64,000 nt of DNA from an uncultured Dehalococcoidia bacterium (lineage in GTDB: Bacteria; Chloroflexota; Dehalococcoidia; Lucifugimonadales; UBA3495), in contig CATOSP010000001.1 in assembly GCA_951812625.1 (NCBI GenBank), positions 264,065 through 328,064 on the forward strand, given 5' to 3'. Below the pieces are notes generated by a model that was given only the letters and a program-made list of their open reading frames with translations, did not search any database and was not told the origin of the DNA. A program made the translations under genes and the position numbers. This document shows positions 42,168-50,057 of this stretch, one piece after another (the first letter of the stretch is position 1; the number at the start of each line of letters is the position of its first letter).

Positions 42168-43913
42168 CTACCGCGAACCCTCCACGTTTACCGTCACTAT
42201 GTCCACGCCGTGGTATTTCTGGTGGTGTACCGCCGAGGCGTAGTGACGCAGGAGCCGGAAGGATATTTCCCGCCCGTCCTGAATGTCGGGGGTCTCTCCC
42301 AGGTATGCCAGCCGGTCCTCCAGGTTCTCCCCCTCGGTGGCCGACACGAACTCCAGCTCCGCGCCGCCTCCGGCAGAGCGGGCGGTGACCACCAGTCGGC
42401 GCGCCCCGTGCCCGTTTGCCGGAGCGTCATGTCCCGCCGACATGCTCGCCAGCGTTTCCTCCCCCACCAGCACCAGCCGTTCCGCGAAAGAGTCGTTCCA
42501 CCCGTTCTTCGACGCGAACCCTCGGAGGAACTCGCCCAACTGGGGCAGCGCGTTTTCATCGAATCGGACTGACAGACGCCTGCGCCGGGGAGCAGTCAAC
42601 TCCAGGAACACCATCATTATCACTGCGACGATGGCTCCCGAAGTCATGCCGTTCCCCAGCAGCACACTAAGGAACCCCTCTCCCAGCAGGTCCGGGAAAA
42701 TCCACTGGTTCTGGAAGCCCACGCCGATCCAGAACGACACCCCCGCAACGGCTGCCTTGCGGTGGTCCAGCCCATCCTGGACGACTATCTTCATACCCTG
42801 CACGAAGAGCAGCCCCAGCAGAACGGTGACGTACGCCGCCGCCACGGGGCCGGGTATTGCAATCAACACCGCCGCAATCTTGGGGAAGAAAGCCAGCACG
42901 ACAAAAATCACGCCGAGAATGACCCCGACCCGCCGGGCGGCGATCCCGGTAACTTCAGCGAGGGAAATGCTGGTCGAGTAGGTGGTGTTGGGGAGAGTCC
43001 CCCCCAGGCCGGAGAGCAGGTTGCCCATGCCGTCGGCGTTGAGCGCGCCCTGCACAACCCGGAAATCGGTGGCCCGCGGCCTGCGCCGGGACACCCTCTG
43101 GATGGCCACCCCGTCCCCGACGGTCTCTATCGCCCCCACCAGGGTTACCACCACGAAAGCGGGCAGGAGCGCCCAGAACTCGTGCCCGGGAGTTACGTCC
43201 AGTCCCGGCCAGGAGGCTATGGGGACGCCGACCCAGGGCGTCTCCAGGATGTGCTGCACGTCATACAACCCGTAGGGCGCGGCCACCGCGCATCCCACCG
43301 CAATGCCGATTACCGGCGACCACAACCGGAGCGACGAGGGGCCGCGCAACACAAGGCCCGCCACGGTGACCATCGTGGCCAGTGCCGCTGCCGGGGCTGC
43401 GCCCGTGGCCGTGCCATCCGGCACATCGGTCAGGGTATCAAAGACTATTGGGAACACCGTCGCCGCTATCAGCATGATCACGGTGCCGGAGACCACCGGC
43501 GTGAATATCCGCCGCAGCAGCGAGAGCCGGAACGCCAGCGCAAACTGGAACAGGGACGATATGACGATAAGGCTGGCCATCGTCGCCGGGCCCGCTTCCA
43601 CCAGCGCCGCGACGCACACCGCGATGAAGGCCCCCGACGTGCCCATGATGAGCACGTGCCCCGCGCCGATGCGTCCCACCCGGACCGCCTGCATAATGGT
43701 GGTGACCCCGCTGACCAGCAGCGCGGCGAAGACCGCCCACGCCATGTAGTCATTGGGCTGCCCGGCGATCCGCATCACGATGACGACGCTGATCACCACC
43801 GGGGCAAGGATGATTGCCGCTGCCTGTGCGCCGGCGCCAATGGCTACCGGAGCGGGGGGAATCTCGTCCGGTTCGTAGCGTACGTTCTCGTTCACGTATG
43901 TCGCGGCCAACAC
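42168..43913 (-). CDS. Nucleobase (NCS2-type) permease fused to HATPase-like domain
   Basis: 581 residues from GTG 43913. Residues about 25-440 carry 12-14 membrane segments with uracil/xanthine permease features: GTSGAFIAVC, VVSGTVIMLIA, a FVVVTLVGAIETVGDG with acidic residue, and QGALNADGMGNLLSGLGGTLPNTTYS. The last 140 residues (FDENALPQLGEFLRGFASKN, LVLVGEETLASM, IVTVNVEG) look like an RsbW/GHKL-type ATPase domain; the usual N-box Asn is not present, so ATP binding is doubtful. The transporter imports a purine or pyrimidine; the C-domain may regulate it. Fusion without visible frameshift. Confidence 0.85.
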   Translation of the reverse strand: MLAATYVNENVRYEPDEIPPAPVAIGAGAQAAAIILAPVVISVVIVMRIAGQPNDYMAWAVFAALLVSGVTTIMQAVRVGRIGAGHVLIMGTSGAFIAVCVAALVEAGPATMASLIVISSLFQFALAFRLSLLRRIFTPVVSGTVIMLIAATVFPIVFDTLTDVPDGTATGAAPAAALATMVTVAGLVLRGPSSLRLWSPVIGIAVGCAVAAPYGLYDVQHILETPWVGVPIASWPGLDVTPGHEFWALLPAFVVVTLVGAIETVGDGVAIQRVSRRRPRATDFRVVQGALNADGMGNLLSGLGGTLPNTTYSTSISLAEVTGIAARRVGVILGVIFVVLAFFPKIAAVLIAIPGPVAAAYVTVLLGLLFVQGMKIVVQDGLDHRKAAVAGVSFWIGVGFQNQWIFPDLLGEGFLSVLLGNGMTSGAIVAVIMMVFLELTAPRRRRLSVRFDENALPQLGEFLRGFASKNGWNDSFAERLVLVGEETLASMSAGHDAPANGHGARRLVVTARSAGGGAELEFVSATEGENLEDRLAYLGETPDIQDGREISFRLLRHYASAVHHQKYHGVDIVTVNVEGSR

Positions 43914-44170
43914 TCACACCTCGCTCATGGTCTGGTTCGGGCAACCATGATATGCACGTAATGGTGAAACTATACCAATAACCGGGTATATAGAAAACGT
44001 TGCAGCGGTGACGAAAAGCGGCATTTTTGAGACTGGGGCTCTGCTGGCTGCTATCCGCCCCGGATGCCCGGCGCGGGTGTAAACTTGCAGGTACAATCCG
44101 CTGCGTCGAACAGCGTGAGGCGGAGCCTCACCCACCAGCCCGCCACTCATCAACGGACAGGAGTAAAACG

Positions 44171-45025
44171 ATGGTCACGCGGACTCCCACGATCGACTCA
44201 CAGGTACACGCCTACGAGCGCAACCATCCCGAGCGTCCCTGGCAGGGGTTCCTCCAGGGACCGGACGAGGTCACCGGCGACGACATGGTGGCCGCAATGG
44301 ACGCGGTGGGCGTTGACGGCGCGCTGCTGGTCTCGCCCTTCTCCATGTACCGCTACGACGCCAGCTACGCCCTGGAGGTGTACGCAAAGCACCCCACCCG
44401 TTTCGGCCTGATCCGGCCCTTCGACCCCGAGTCGGATACCATTGAAGACGATATGGCCCAGTGGACCGGTACGGCGGGCGTGGTCGGGGCGCGCATCATG
44501 CTCAACTCCGGCGAGTTCGAGGCCGACCACCCCGGCGTCAACCGGATACTGGCCGCTGGCGGACGCGCCGGGGTCCCGGTGAACGTCATGTGCGCGGCCA
44601 AGCTGCCCCTGATGCGCGAGCTGGCACGGCGCAACCCCGATACCCAGGTAGTGGTCGACCACGTGGGCCTGGTGCAGCCCTTCGTGCCGCCCGCACCGCC
44701 GGAACCCTTCGCCGACCTGCCCAACGTCCTTTCCCTGGCGGAACTGGACAACGTGGCCATCAAGATTTCCGGCTCCTGCACCCTCTCCCAGCAACCCTTC
44801 CCCTACCCCGACATCTGGGAGCCTCTGGCGAGAATCTTCGACGCCTTCGGCCTGGACCGCTGCCTGTGGGGCACCGACTGGACCCGTGCCGTGGACCTCC
44901 TGACCTACGAGCAGGGCGTAGAAGCCTTCCGAGTCACCGACCGCCTCTCCGACTCCGACCGCGCCACCCTGATGGGCGGCTCCCTCGCCAAAATCTACAA
45001 CTGGCCCCCGGGAACTAGAGGGTAA
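44171..45025 (+). CDS. Amidohydrolase-family protein (amidohydro_2)
   Basis: 284 residues from ATG 44171 with GGAG upstream. TIM-barrel segments TIDSQVHAYERNHPERPW, VVVDHVGLVQPF, VAIKISGSCTLS and CLWGTDWTRAVD, the last with the conserved metal or acid Asp. Related enzymes decarboxylate aromatic acids or hydrolyse lactones (LigI, OMPDC-like). Metal ligands are reduced to a single His in the DSQVH motif. Substrate unknown. Confidence 0.87.
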   Translation: MVTRTPTIDSQVHAYERNHPERPWQGFLQGPDEVTGDDMVAAMDAVGVDGALLVSPFSMYRYDASYALEVYAKHPTRFGLIRPFDPESDTIEDDMAQWTGTAGVVGARIMLNSGEFEADHPGVNRILAAGGRAGVPVNVMCAAKLPLMRELARRNPDTQVVVDHVGLVQPFVPPAPPEPFADLPNVLSLAELDNVAIKISGSCTLSQQPFPYPDIWEPLARIFDAFGLDRCLWGTDWTRAVDLLTYEQGVEAFRVTDRLSDSDRATLMGGSLAKIYNWPPGTRG

Positions 45026-45149
45026 ACGCTTGCAGCGTTGTGGGCCCGGTGGGGGTCGGCCTCCACCGCCGCAGGTGCATCCTGCAGTTTCACGGCTACG
45101 GCAGATTTTCCAGCTCCCATCGTTGGTTGCCAGCAGCTTATGGAATGTC

Positions 45150-45842
45150 TCACTCTATGTTTGCGGACTTGGCTAAGTTATGTCTTGCACACAAAATTCG
45201 GACGTTTTCGGGTAATATGCTTGTTCCACCCTTCGAAAACGGAAAGTCGTGGTCGAAGTGAAGTTGGTCAGTTGCACCACATTGTACACACTGGCCTCTG
45301 TCACGTTTGTAGACTTGCTGCTTAACCGACGAAGGAATCTGGCGACTAACCTCATGGACGAAAGCCGCTGATGCACGGGGAGCACCAGAGTCAAACCCGG
45401 CTTGTTCCAATCGAAACTTGAAGACCCGCCGTATCCCTTTCTGTGGGTATTCATAGTCTCTCAGAAGAAATAGCCCGCGATCCGTCCATATCCCAGTCTG
45501 CATTTTCTCGTATACACGAAAAATGGCAGGTTTAGTGTTTCGCTTTTTCATATTATCTACCGAATCGGCGAACTTACCGTTCTCAGTAGGCTTACCGTGG
45601 ATGCTAAAGCGTGGTTGATCATGAGACTTAGGATCTGGGGTGTCCTTGGTCCGGTTAACGTCATGCCCTTCGTAGAGAAGCACAGTCTCGTCAGAACTCA
45701 TTTCGTCTTCATAGGGAGCGTTCGGTCTTCTGGACATCAGGACAATGCCATGGGCAGGAGGGCTTCTAAAATTCATGCCTCGTTGAAGCGACATACCTTC
45801 CCGTCCGCACATCTCTGTATAGGTCAAAATCTCGTCCTTCAT
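45150..45842 (-). CDS. HNH endonuclease with SRA-like N-terminal domain
   Basis: 230 residues from ATG 45842 with GGGAGG upstream. The C-terminus is a classic HNH: RDRGQCVQCGATDQLHFDHD, then SILPENVRILCARHNLAKS, with Cys pairs around HxD/N and H. The N-terminal 130 residues (NFRSPPAHGIVLMSRRPNAP, DETVLLYEGHDVNR, KMQTGIWTDRGLFLLRDYEY) resemble SRA/YDG-type modified-base readers of type IV enzymes. This suggests a modification-dependent restriction nuclease; the SRA call is by pattern only. Confidence 0.8.
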   Translation of the reverse strand: MKDEILTYTEMCGREGMSLQRGMNFRSPPAHGIVLMSRRPNAPYEDEMSSDETVLLYEGHDVNRTKDTPDPKSHDQPRFSIHGKPTENGKFADSVDNMKKRNTKPAIFRVYEKMQTGIWTDRGLFLLRDYEYPQKGIRRVFKFRLEQAGFDSGAPRASAAFVHEVSRQIPSSVKQQVYKRDRGQCVQCGATDQLHFDHDFPFSKGGTSILPENVRILCARHNLAKSANIE

Positions 45843-45945
45843 CGAAATTCCTCCCGTTGAGGCGGTTGAGGGACTCAAACAATAAAGCGAAAAATGGGCC
45901 GCGTAGTGACCCAACCAAGCACCACCCACTCACAACCAGTCAACC

Positions 45946-46272
45946 CTAACACTCCCCCGCCGGCACATGCGCAACCACCCTGCTCAACCTCTCGGCAAGG
46001 CGCTCCTCGGCCGTCTGCAGGTCATACTGGCTTTGCAGTCCCATCCAGAACCCGGCCGAGTTCCCGAAGAAACGTGAGAACAACAGCGCGGTCTCTGCGG
46101 ATATACTCCGCTCCCCATCGACGATCGCGTGGACCCGCCGTGCGTCCACCCCTATGGCCTTGGCCAGCCGATACTGGGTGATGTTCATGGGACGCAGGAA
46201 CTCTTCCTCCAGTATTTCCCCCGGATGGATGGGCGGCAGCTTTTCCGGGCTGTCCGCCGTCTCACTCGCCAT
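45946..46272 (-). CDS. higA: HigA-family antitoxin
   Basis: 108 residues from ATG 46272 with GAGGAG upstream. XRE-type helix-turn-helix: PIHPGEILEEEFLRPMNITQ then YRLAKAIGVDARRVHAIVDG and SISAETALLFSRFFGNSAGF. The PGEIL start is characteristic of the HigA/VapI group. DNA-binding antitoxin and autorepressor, transcribed after the toxin gene higB, as usual for higBA. Confidence 0.92.
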   Translation of the reverse strand: MASETADSPEKLPPIHPGEILEEEFLRPMNITQYRLAKAIGVDARRVHAIVDGERSISAETALLFSRFFGNSAGFWMGLQSQYDLQTAEERLAERLSRVVAHVPAGEC

Positions 46273-46307
46273 GGCTTTCTCCTCTCTCCTGGCCGCGCCG
46301 CTAGCCG

Positions 46308-46589
46308 CTAATGGTAGTCCACTATCTCCACCTGGTAGGCATCTCCGTCCTCCCCCGTGAAACAGACACGCCACTGGTCATTGATGCGAATGCTGAATTG
46401 TCCGTCCCTGTCTCCAGACAATGCCTCCAGGCGGTTCCCCGGTGGCGCTATCAGATCGTTAAGGTCCAGGGCACTGTTGATCATCATCAACTTTCTCTGT
46501 GCCTGGCGCTGCAACTGTTCCGGGAATCTCCGGACACGCCGACGCTACGCCACCGACTGGGTGTCCCTGTCCCGTTCACCCCTGATCAC
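46308..46589 (-). pseudogene. higB: higB toxin with premature stop
   Basis: Read from GTG 46589 the frame is MIRGERDRDTQSVA, then TAG (46545-46547) at codon 15, then RRRVRRFPEQLQRQAQRKL and PPGNRLEALSGDRDGQFSIR to the VDYH terminus. The whole matches a standard 93-residue HigB/RelE toxin except for the stop. A 68-residue product from TTG 46514 would lack the first strand. The toxin is probably dead while higA is intact, unless amber codons are suppressed. Confidence 0.85.
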
Positions 46590-46597
46590 CAGTCAAT

Positions 46598-46616
46598 AAT
46601 AGTGACACACACTATT
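46598..46616 (-). promoter_or_regulatory. higBA operator
   Basis: AATAGTG and CACTATT, a perfect 7-base inverted repeat with a 5-base spacer, just upstream of the higB start and overlapping a TATTAT-type -10. Typical of HigA autoregulation. Confidence 0.55.
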
Positions 46617-46771
46617 AGCGTCGAATACTACTATTGTCCGCAAACGCGATAAGGGGCCAGACTACCCCGAACCGATGAACGTATTCATAGTATCCTGCAA
46701 TGCCCACACCGCCATAGCAATCTCCCGCTGTACGATATGGTTAGACTATATTAGGAAAGGCAGGAACAACC

Positions 46772-47413
46772 ATGCCCATCAACATCCAGACCCACCTGAA
46801 CGCAGTAAACCGCTCCGTCTCATCCCCGGAGCGCAACGGCCAATCCGCCCGTGCAATTACCCTTTCCCGCACCTATCCGACCACGCTCGAGGACCTGTGG
46901 GACGCCGTGACCAACGGCGACCGTATCCCCCGCTGGTTTCTGCCGGTCAGCGGCGACCTCAACCCCGGCGGCCGCTACCAGTTGGAGGGCAACGCGGGCG
47001 GCGTGATCACCGCGTGCGAGCGGCTATCGCACTTCGCGCTCACCTGGGAGTTCGCCGGTGACGTAAGTTGGGTAAAGGTAAGTGTCTCCGACGATGCAGA
47101 CACCCAGGCGCGCCTTACCCTCACCCACACCGCGCTCCTGTCGGAACACTGGGACGAGTACGGCCCCGGCGCAACCGGCGTCGGCTGGGAAATGGGCCTC
47201 ATGGGACTCGCCATCCATATCGCGCAGCCAGACGAGCCAATGCCCGACGAGGCCGCATTCGCCACCTCCACCGAGGGTAGGGCTTTCATCGCGGGCAGCA
47301 GCGAGGGATGGGCACAGGCGGCGGTGGCAGCCGGAGAAGAACCCGGCGCAGCCCGCGAGGCGGCAATGCGCACCACCGTATTCTACACCGGGGAATCAGC
47401 CGAGCCTGCCTGA
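46772..47413 (+). CDS. SRPBCC-family protein (AHSA1-like)
   Basis: 213 residues. START/Bet v1-type fold: RTYPTTLEDLWDAVTNGDRI, PRWFLPVSGDLNPGGRYQLE, HFALTWEFAGDVSWVKVS and LTLTHTALLSEHWDEYGPGA. The C-terminal 50 residues are a helical extension. Binds a hydrophobic ligand or acts as an Hsp90-activator-like protein. Alone on the + strand, convergent with the DUF1801 gene. Confidence 0.88.
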   Translation: MPINIQTHLNAVNRSVSSPERNGQSARAITLSRTYPTTLEDLWDAVTNGDRIPRWFLPVSGDLNPGGRYQLEGNAGGVITACERLSHFALTWEFAGDVSWVKVSVSDDADTQARLTLTHTALLSEHWDEYGPGATGVGWEMGLMGLAIHIAQPDEPMPDEAAFATSTEGRAFIAGSSEGWAQAAVAAGEEPGAAREAAMRTTVFYTGESAEPA

Positions 47414-47467
47414 AGCGAGGGCGGCAATGCCCGGTGCAGGCGAGGGATCATGGGTGCCGTTCAACCC

Positions 47468-47944
47468 TCACAGCGTATCAAACCCCTTCCACCCCGGCAG
47501 CGCAGCCGCCTGCCGGACCCACTCCGCCATCTGCTCCTCGTCCAGTTGACCCTCGTAGATGTCCACCCACCGCGAGTCCTTGTCCTTCCCTGAGCCGGGC
47601 GGCACGGGACTCAGCGACGCGCCATTGAGGAAGGTCACCTTCACGTAACGGGTGAACACGTGGTAGCTCACGAACCAGCCCTCGCCCTCGACTCCATACC
47701 AGGGCGAATTCCACCTCACGGCCTTGCTCACGTCGGGCACAGTCCGCACGATCAGGTCGTCCAGGCGTCGCCCCAAATCGCTCTTCCAGCCCGGCATGGC
47801 CGCAATGTAAGCCTGCACCGGGGCATCGCCGTCAGCCTTCGCAATTTGAGGGTTGCCGCCCGAAAGCAGCACCACCTCCCCGCCAGAATTCTCGGCTGTC
47901 TTAACAGAGGGCTTCCGAGACCTCCCGGACGATTGTGCCGCCAT
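47468..47944 (-). CDS. DUF1801-family protein
   Basis: 158 residues from ATG 47944. After a Ser/Lys-rich N-terminus the DUF1801 pattern appears: PVQAYIAAMPGWKSDLGRRL, VRTVPDVSKAVRWNSPWYGV, GWFVSYHVFTRYVKVTFLNG. The last third ends in a helix with AEWVRQAAALPGWKGFD. Small iron-sulfur- or Fe-binding proteins of unsettled function share this fold. Confidence 0.87.
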   Translation of the reverse strand: MAAQSSGRSRKPSVKTAENSGGEVVLLSGGNPQIAKADGDAPVQAYIAAMPGWKSDLGRRLDDLIVRTVPDVSKAVRWNSPWYGVEGEGWFVSYHVFTRYVKVTFLNGASLSPVPPGSGKDKDSRWVDIYEGQLDEEQMAEWVRQAAALPGWKGFDTL

Positions 47945-48270
47945 TAAATTCACTCCAAATCAAGCTTCGCGCATCTGGTCTGGTTGGGAATACAAAAGAA
48001 AACAAAAGTGGGCCAAGCGTTACTGTACTACAAACCTTCGAGTGGGAGGTCCAGCTATAAGTCTCTGGGTTGCGGGCATAGCTGAAAAACGCAGGCCGCC
48101 ATAGAGCCGACCCAGTATAGCAACGTCGTTGGCGAGGCTTCCAGGGCTTGTCTCTCGTGGACAGTCGGTCTTGTCCTACGATACCATTTTCGTGGATTCT
48201 TCCCCGAAGGCGAATCCTCTCGCAATTTGCTGATTTCGGAATTCGTCCCATTGAGAGACGGCGATTGGCA
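47945..48270 (+). other. Intergenic, 326 bases
   Basis: Divergent spacer between the DUF1801 gene and the PfkB-like gene. Frames on both strands look random. No clear promoter or terminator found. Confidence 0.4.
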
Positions 48271-49248
48271 ATGCACAGGAATTCGGTAGGGAGTGAAGCC
48301 CGCCGGCATTCGGCCGAGGCGCAGAGCGGGGACGTGGTCTGCTTCGGGTTTCTGACCCACTGCCTGCTCCTGACGGTTGACCGATTGCCGCCCCAGAATG
48401 GTGGCGCATTGGTGCTGGACTCGGTTGAGACTGTGGGAGACGACGCCGTCATCGTCGCAAGCATCCTGACCAAATGGGGCGTTCCGGCCCGGCTCATCTC
48501 GTCGCCTGTGGGGAAAGACTATCGCGGCGAGAAAGTCAGGGAGCGCCTTGAGTCATGGGGAATAGACACCTGCCAGCGTATAAACCCGGAGTCGACGACA
48601 CCGTTCGAGATAGCAATACTGGACCCCATGGGAGGCCGCACCTATTTCCAACGCCGGGAGCCTTCCGCACTGGCCGAGCTGAAGCCGCCAAGCGACGCGC
48701 AACTTTCGGGTGCAGGATTATTCTACGTGGACTGGTACGACGGGCCCGGCGTGGTGGAAGCTATGGAAACAGCCTTCTCCCAAGGCGTGCCTGTATTCCT
48801 GAACCTCGAATCCCAATTTAGCCAGGAGCCATCGGTTTCGGGCCTGCTGCGATACGCCAGTATTTGCCAGGTATCCATGGACGAACCCGGCGCTTCCGGT
48901 AGTCCCAGTGACACTGCCCGTTCACTGATCAGCCAGGGTGTGGACATTGCCCTGGTCACCCTGGGCGCGGACGGTTGCGTTGTTGCCCGGAGAGGTGAGG
49001 GCTACTGCGTCACTCCTCCGCCAGTGAAGATTGTTGACTGCTACGGGGCTGGCGCAGCTTTTTCGGCCGGCATCATATACGGGGTCCGGGCGAACTGGCC
49101 GCTGGAAAGCATCGCGCGTTTTGCCAGTGCGTACGCTGGGCTCAAGTGCGAGCAAAAGGGGATTGCCAGTTTGCCAGTAAGCGAAGTTCTGGAGGCAGCG
49201 GCGACGCTGGACGTGCAGGCACTGTTCCTGCAGACCTGCGGAGCCTAA
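48271..49248 (+). CDS. PfkB/ribokinase-fold protein lacking the catalytic Asp
   Basis: 325 residues from ATG 48271. Ribokinase fold is clear: FGFLTHCLLLTVDRLPPQNG, VGDDAVIVASILTKWGVPAR, LVTLGADGCVVARRGEGYCV. The second PfkB signature reads VDCYGAGAAFSAG: the usual GAGD has Ala for the catalytic Asp, and the first signature (normally GG-x-x-x-N) reads VETVGDDAV. It may be a non-catalytic binding protein or an enzyme with altered chemistry. Tail-to-tail overlap of four bases with the methyltransferase gene. Part of the locus with the NRPS-like gene. Confidence 0.8.
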   Translation: MHRNSVGSEARRHSAEAQSGDVVCFGFLTHCLLLTVDRLPPQNGGALVLDSVETVGDDAVIVASILTKWGVPARLISSPVGKDYRGEKVRERLESWGIDTCQRINPESTTPFEIAILDPMGGRTYFQRREPSALAELKPPSDAQLSGAGLFYVDWYDGPGVVEAMETAFSQGVPVFLNLESQFSQEPSVSGLLRYASICQVSMDEPGASGSPSDTARSLISQGVDIALVTLGADGCVVARRGEGYCVTPPPVKIVDCYGAGAAFSAGIIYGVRANWPLESIARFASAYAGLKCEQKGIASLPVSEVLEAAATLDVQALFLQTCGA

Positions 49249-49934
49249 TTCTTCCTGACCCAAAAAGCGCAATAGCGCATCGGCTTGGGGTCGTTGAAAT
49301 AGAGCATCCCACCCAGATCCCCGCTTTCCCCTGCTTCCACCAGCGAGCAGCCGCAGTCCTCCAGTATTCTGAGGAGTCGTCGCTCATCGTATAGCTGAAA
49401 CGACCTGTCCACTCCTCCCGCTCCATACGCCTGGTCGCTGACGGTCGCCACCCCTGTTCCGGTCTTGAACATCAGCTGCAACACTCCGCCGGGAGCAAGC
49501 ACCCTGGCCAGTTCCGGGATAGTCGTGGCTTCGGCGGTCTCGGGAGTCATGTGCTGTATCACCGCATTACAGAGGACCAAATCAAAGAACCCTGTCTCAA
49601 AGGCAAGGGGTTCCCTCATATCGGCGACGCTGAGCTTGTCTGCAATTTCCGGGTGCAGTTCCTTGCCCAGGATGATGTTCTCCTCCACTGCGTCGACCCC
49701 GTAAGCGTCGTATCCCCAAGTGAACAGTTGGTAAACGTCCCGGGCCCCGGCCCCGCATCCTGCGTCCAGCCCGCGTTTGCCAGCTGCCAGCTCCACAGCC
49801 CGGGTCAGCATGTCCATGTCGCCATTCAGGGCTGGGTGAGAGGCGCCGTTGTACACCGAATGAGTGTACTCATGAGACAGCTGGGAATATCTCTGGGCGT
49901 GCTCCCTGTAAAAGTCAAGTGAGTCGAACTGCAT
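49245..49934 (-). CDS. SAM-dependent methyltransferase
   Basis: 229 residues from ATG 49934 with GAGGTGG upstream. Class I motif I GLDAGCGAGARDVYQL (about 55), post-I acidic YGVDAVEENI, motif II FDLVLCNAVIQHM, motif III LARVLAPGGVLQLMF. Small-molecule type. Divergent from the NRPS-like gene, with an IS element now inserted between their promoters. Substrate unknown. Confidence 0.88.
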   Translation of the reverse strand: MQFDSLDFYREHAQRYSQLSHEYTHSVYNGASHPALNGDMDMLTRAVELAAGKRGLDAGCGAGARDVYQLFTWGYDAYGVDAVEENIILGKELHPEIADKLSVADMREPLAFETGFFDLVLCNAVIQHMTPETAEATTIPELARVLAPGGVLQLMFKTGTGVATVSDQAYGAGGVDRSFQLYDERRLLRILEDCGCSLVEAGESGDLGGMLYFNDPKPMRYCAFWVRKN

Positions 49935-49997
49935 ACGACCACCTCTGTGGGCCGCCGAAGTGTGATTCCATGGAATGTGCACATAGACCCGCAACAG

Positions 49998-50026
49998 AGT
50001 TTACGCAACGTCACTATTTTTGTAAA
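49998..50026 (-). promoter_or_regulatory. Promoter of the methyltransferase gene
   Basis: Minus strand: TTTACA (50026-50021), 17 bases, then TAAACT (50003-49998), about 63 bases ahead of the ATG, inside an AT-rich stretch. The IS element starts 32 bases further upstream, so the promoter itself is intact. Confidence 0.5.
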
Positions 50027-50057
50027 ATCGCATTTTAACCTGAAAAAATTGATAGTT

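Noticed and set aside
44171-45025. Amidohydrolase judged inactive because DxHxH reads DSQVH
   Set aside because: This variant is common in the amidohydro_2 group, so it does not indicate loss of function.
45010-45026. Terminator hairpin AACGCT/AGCGTT after the amidohydrolase
   Set aside because: The stem is only six pairs and has no T-tract.
48148-48270. N-terminal extension of the PfkB-like protein from an upstream start
   Set aside because: The extension is Arg/Pro-rich without conservation; ATG 48271 gives the usual length.
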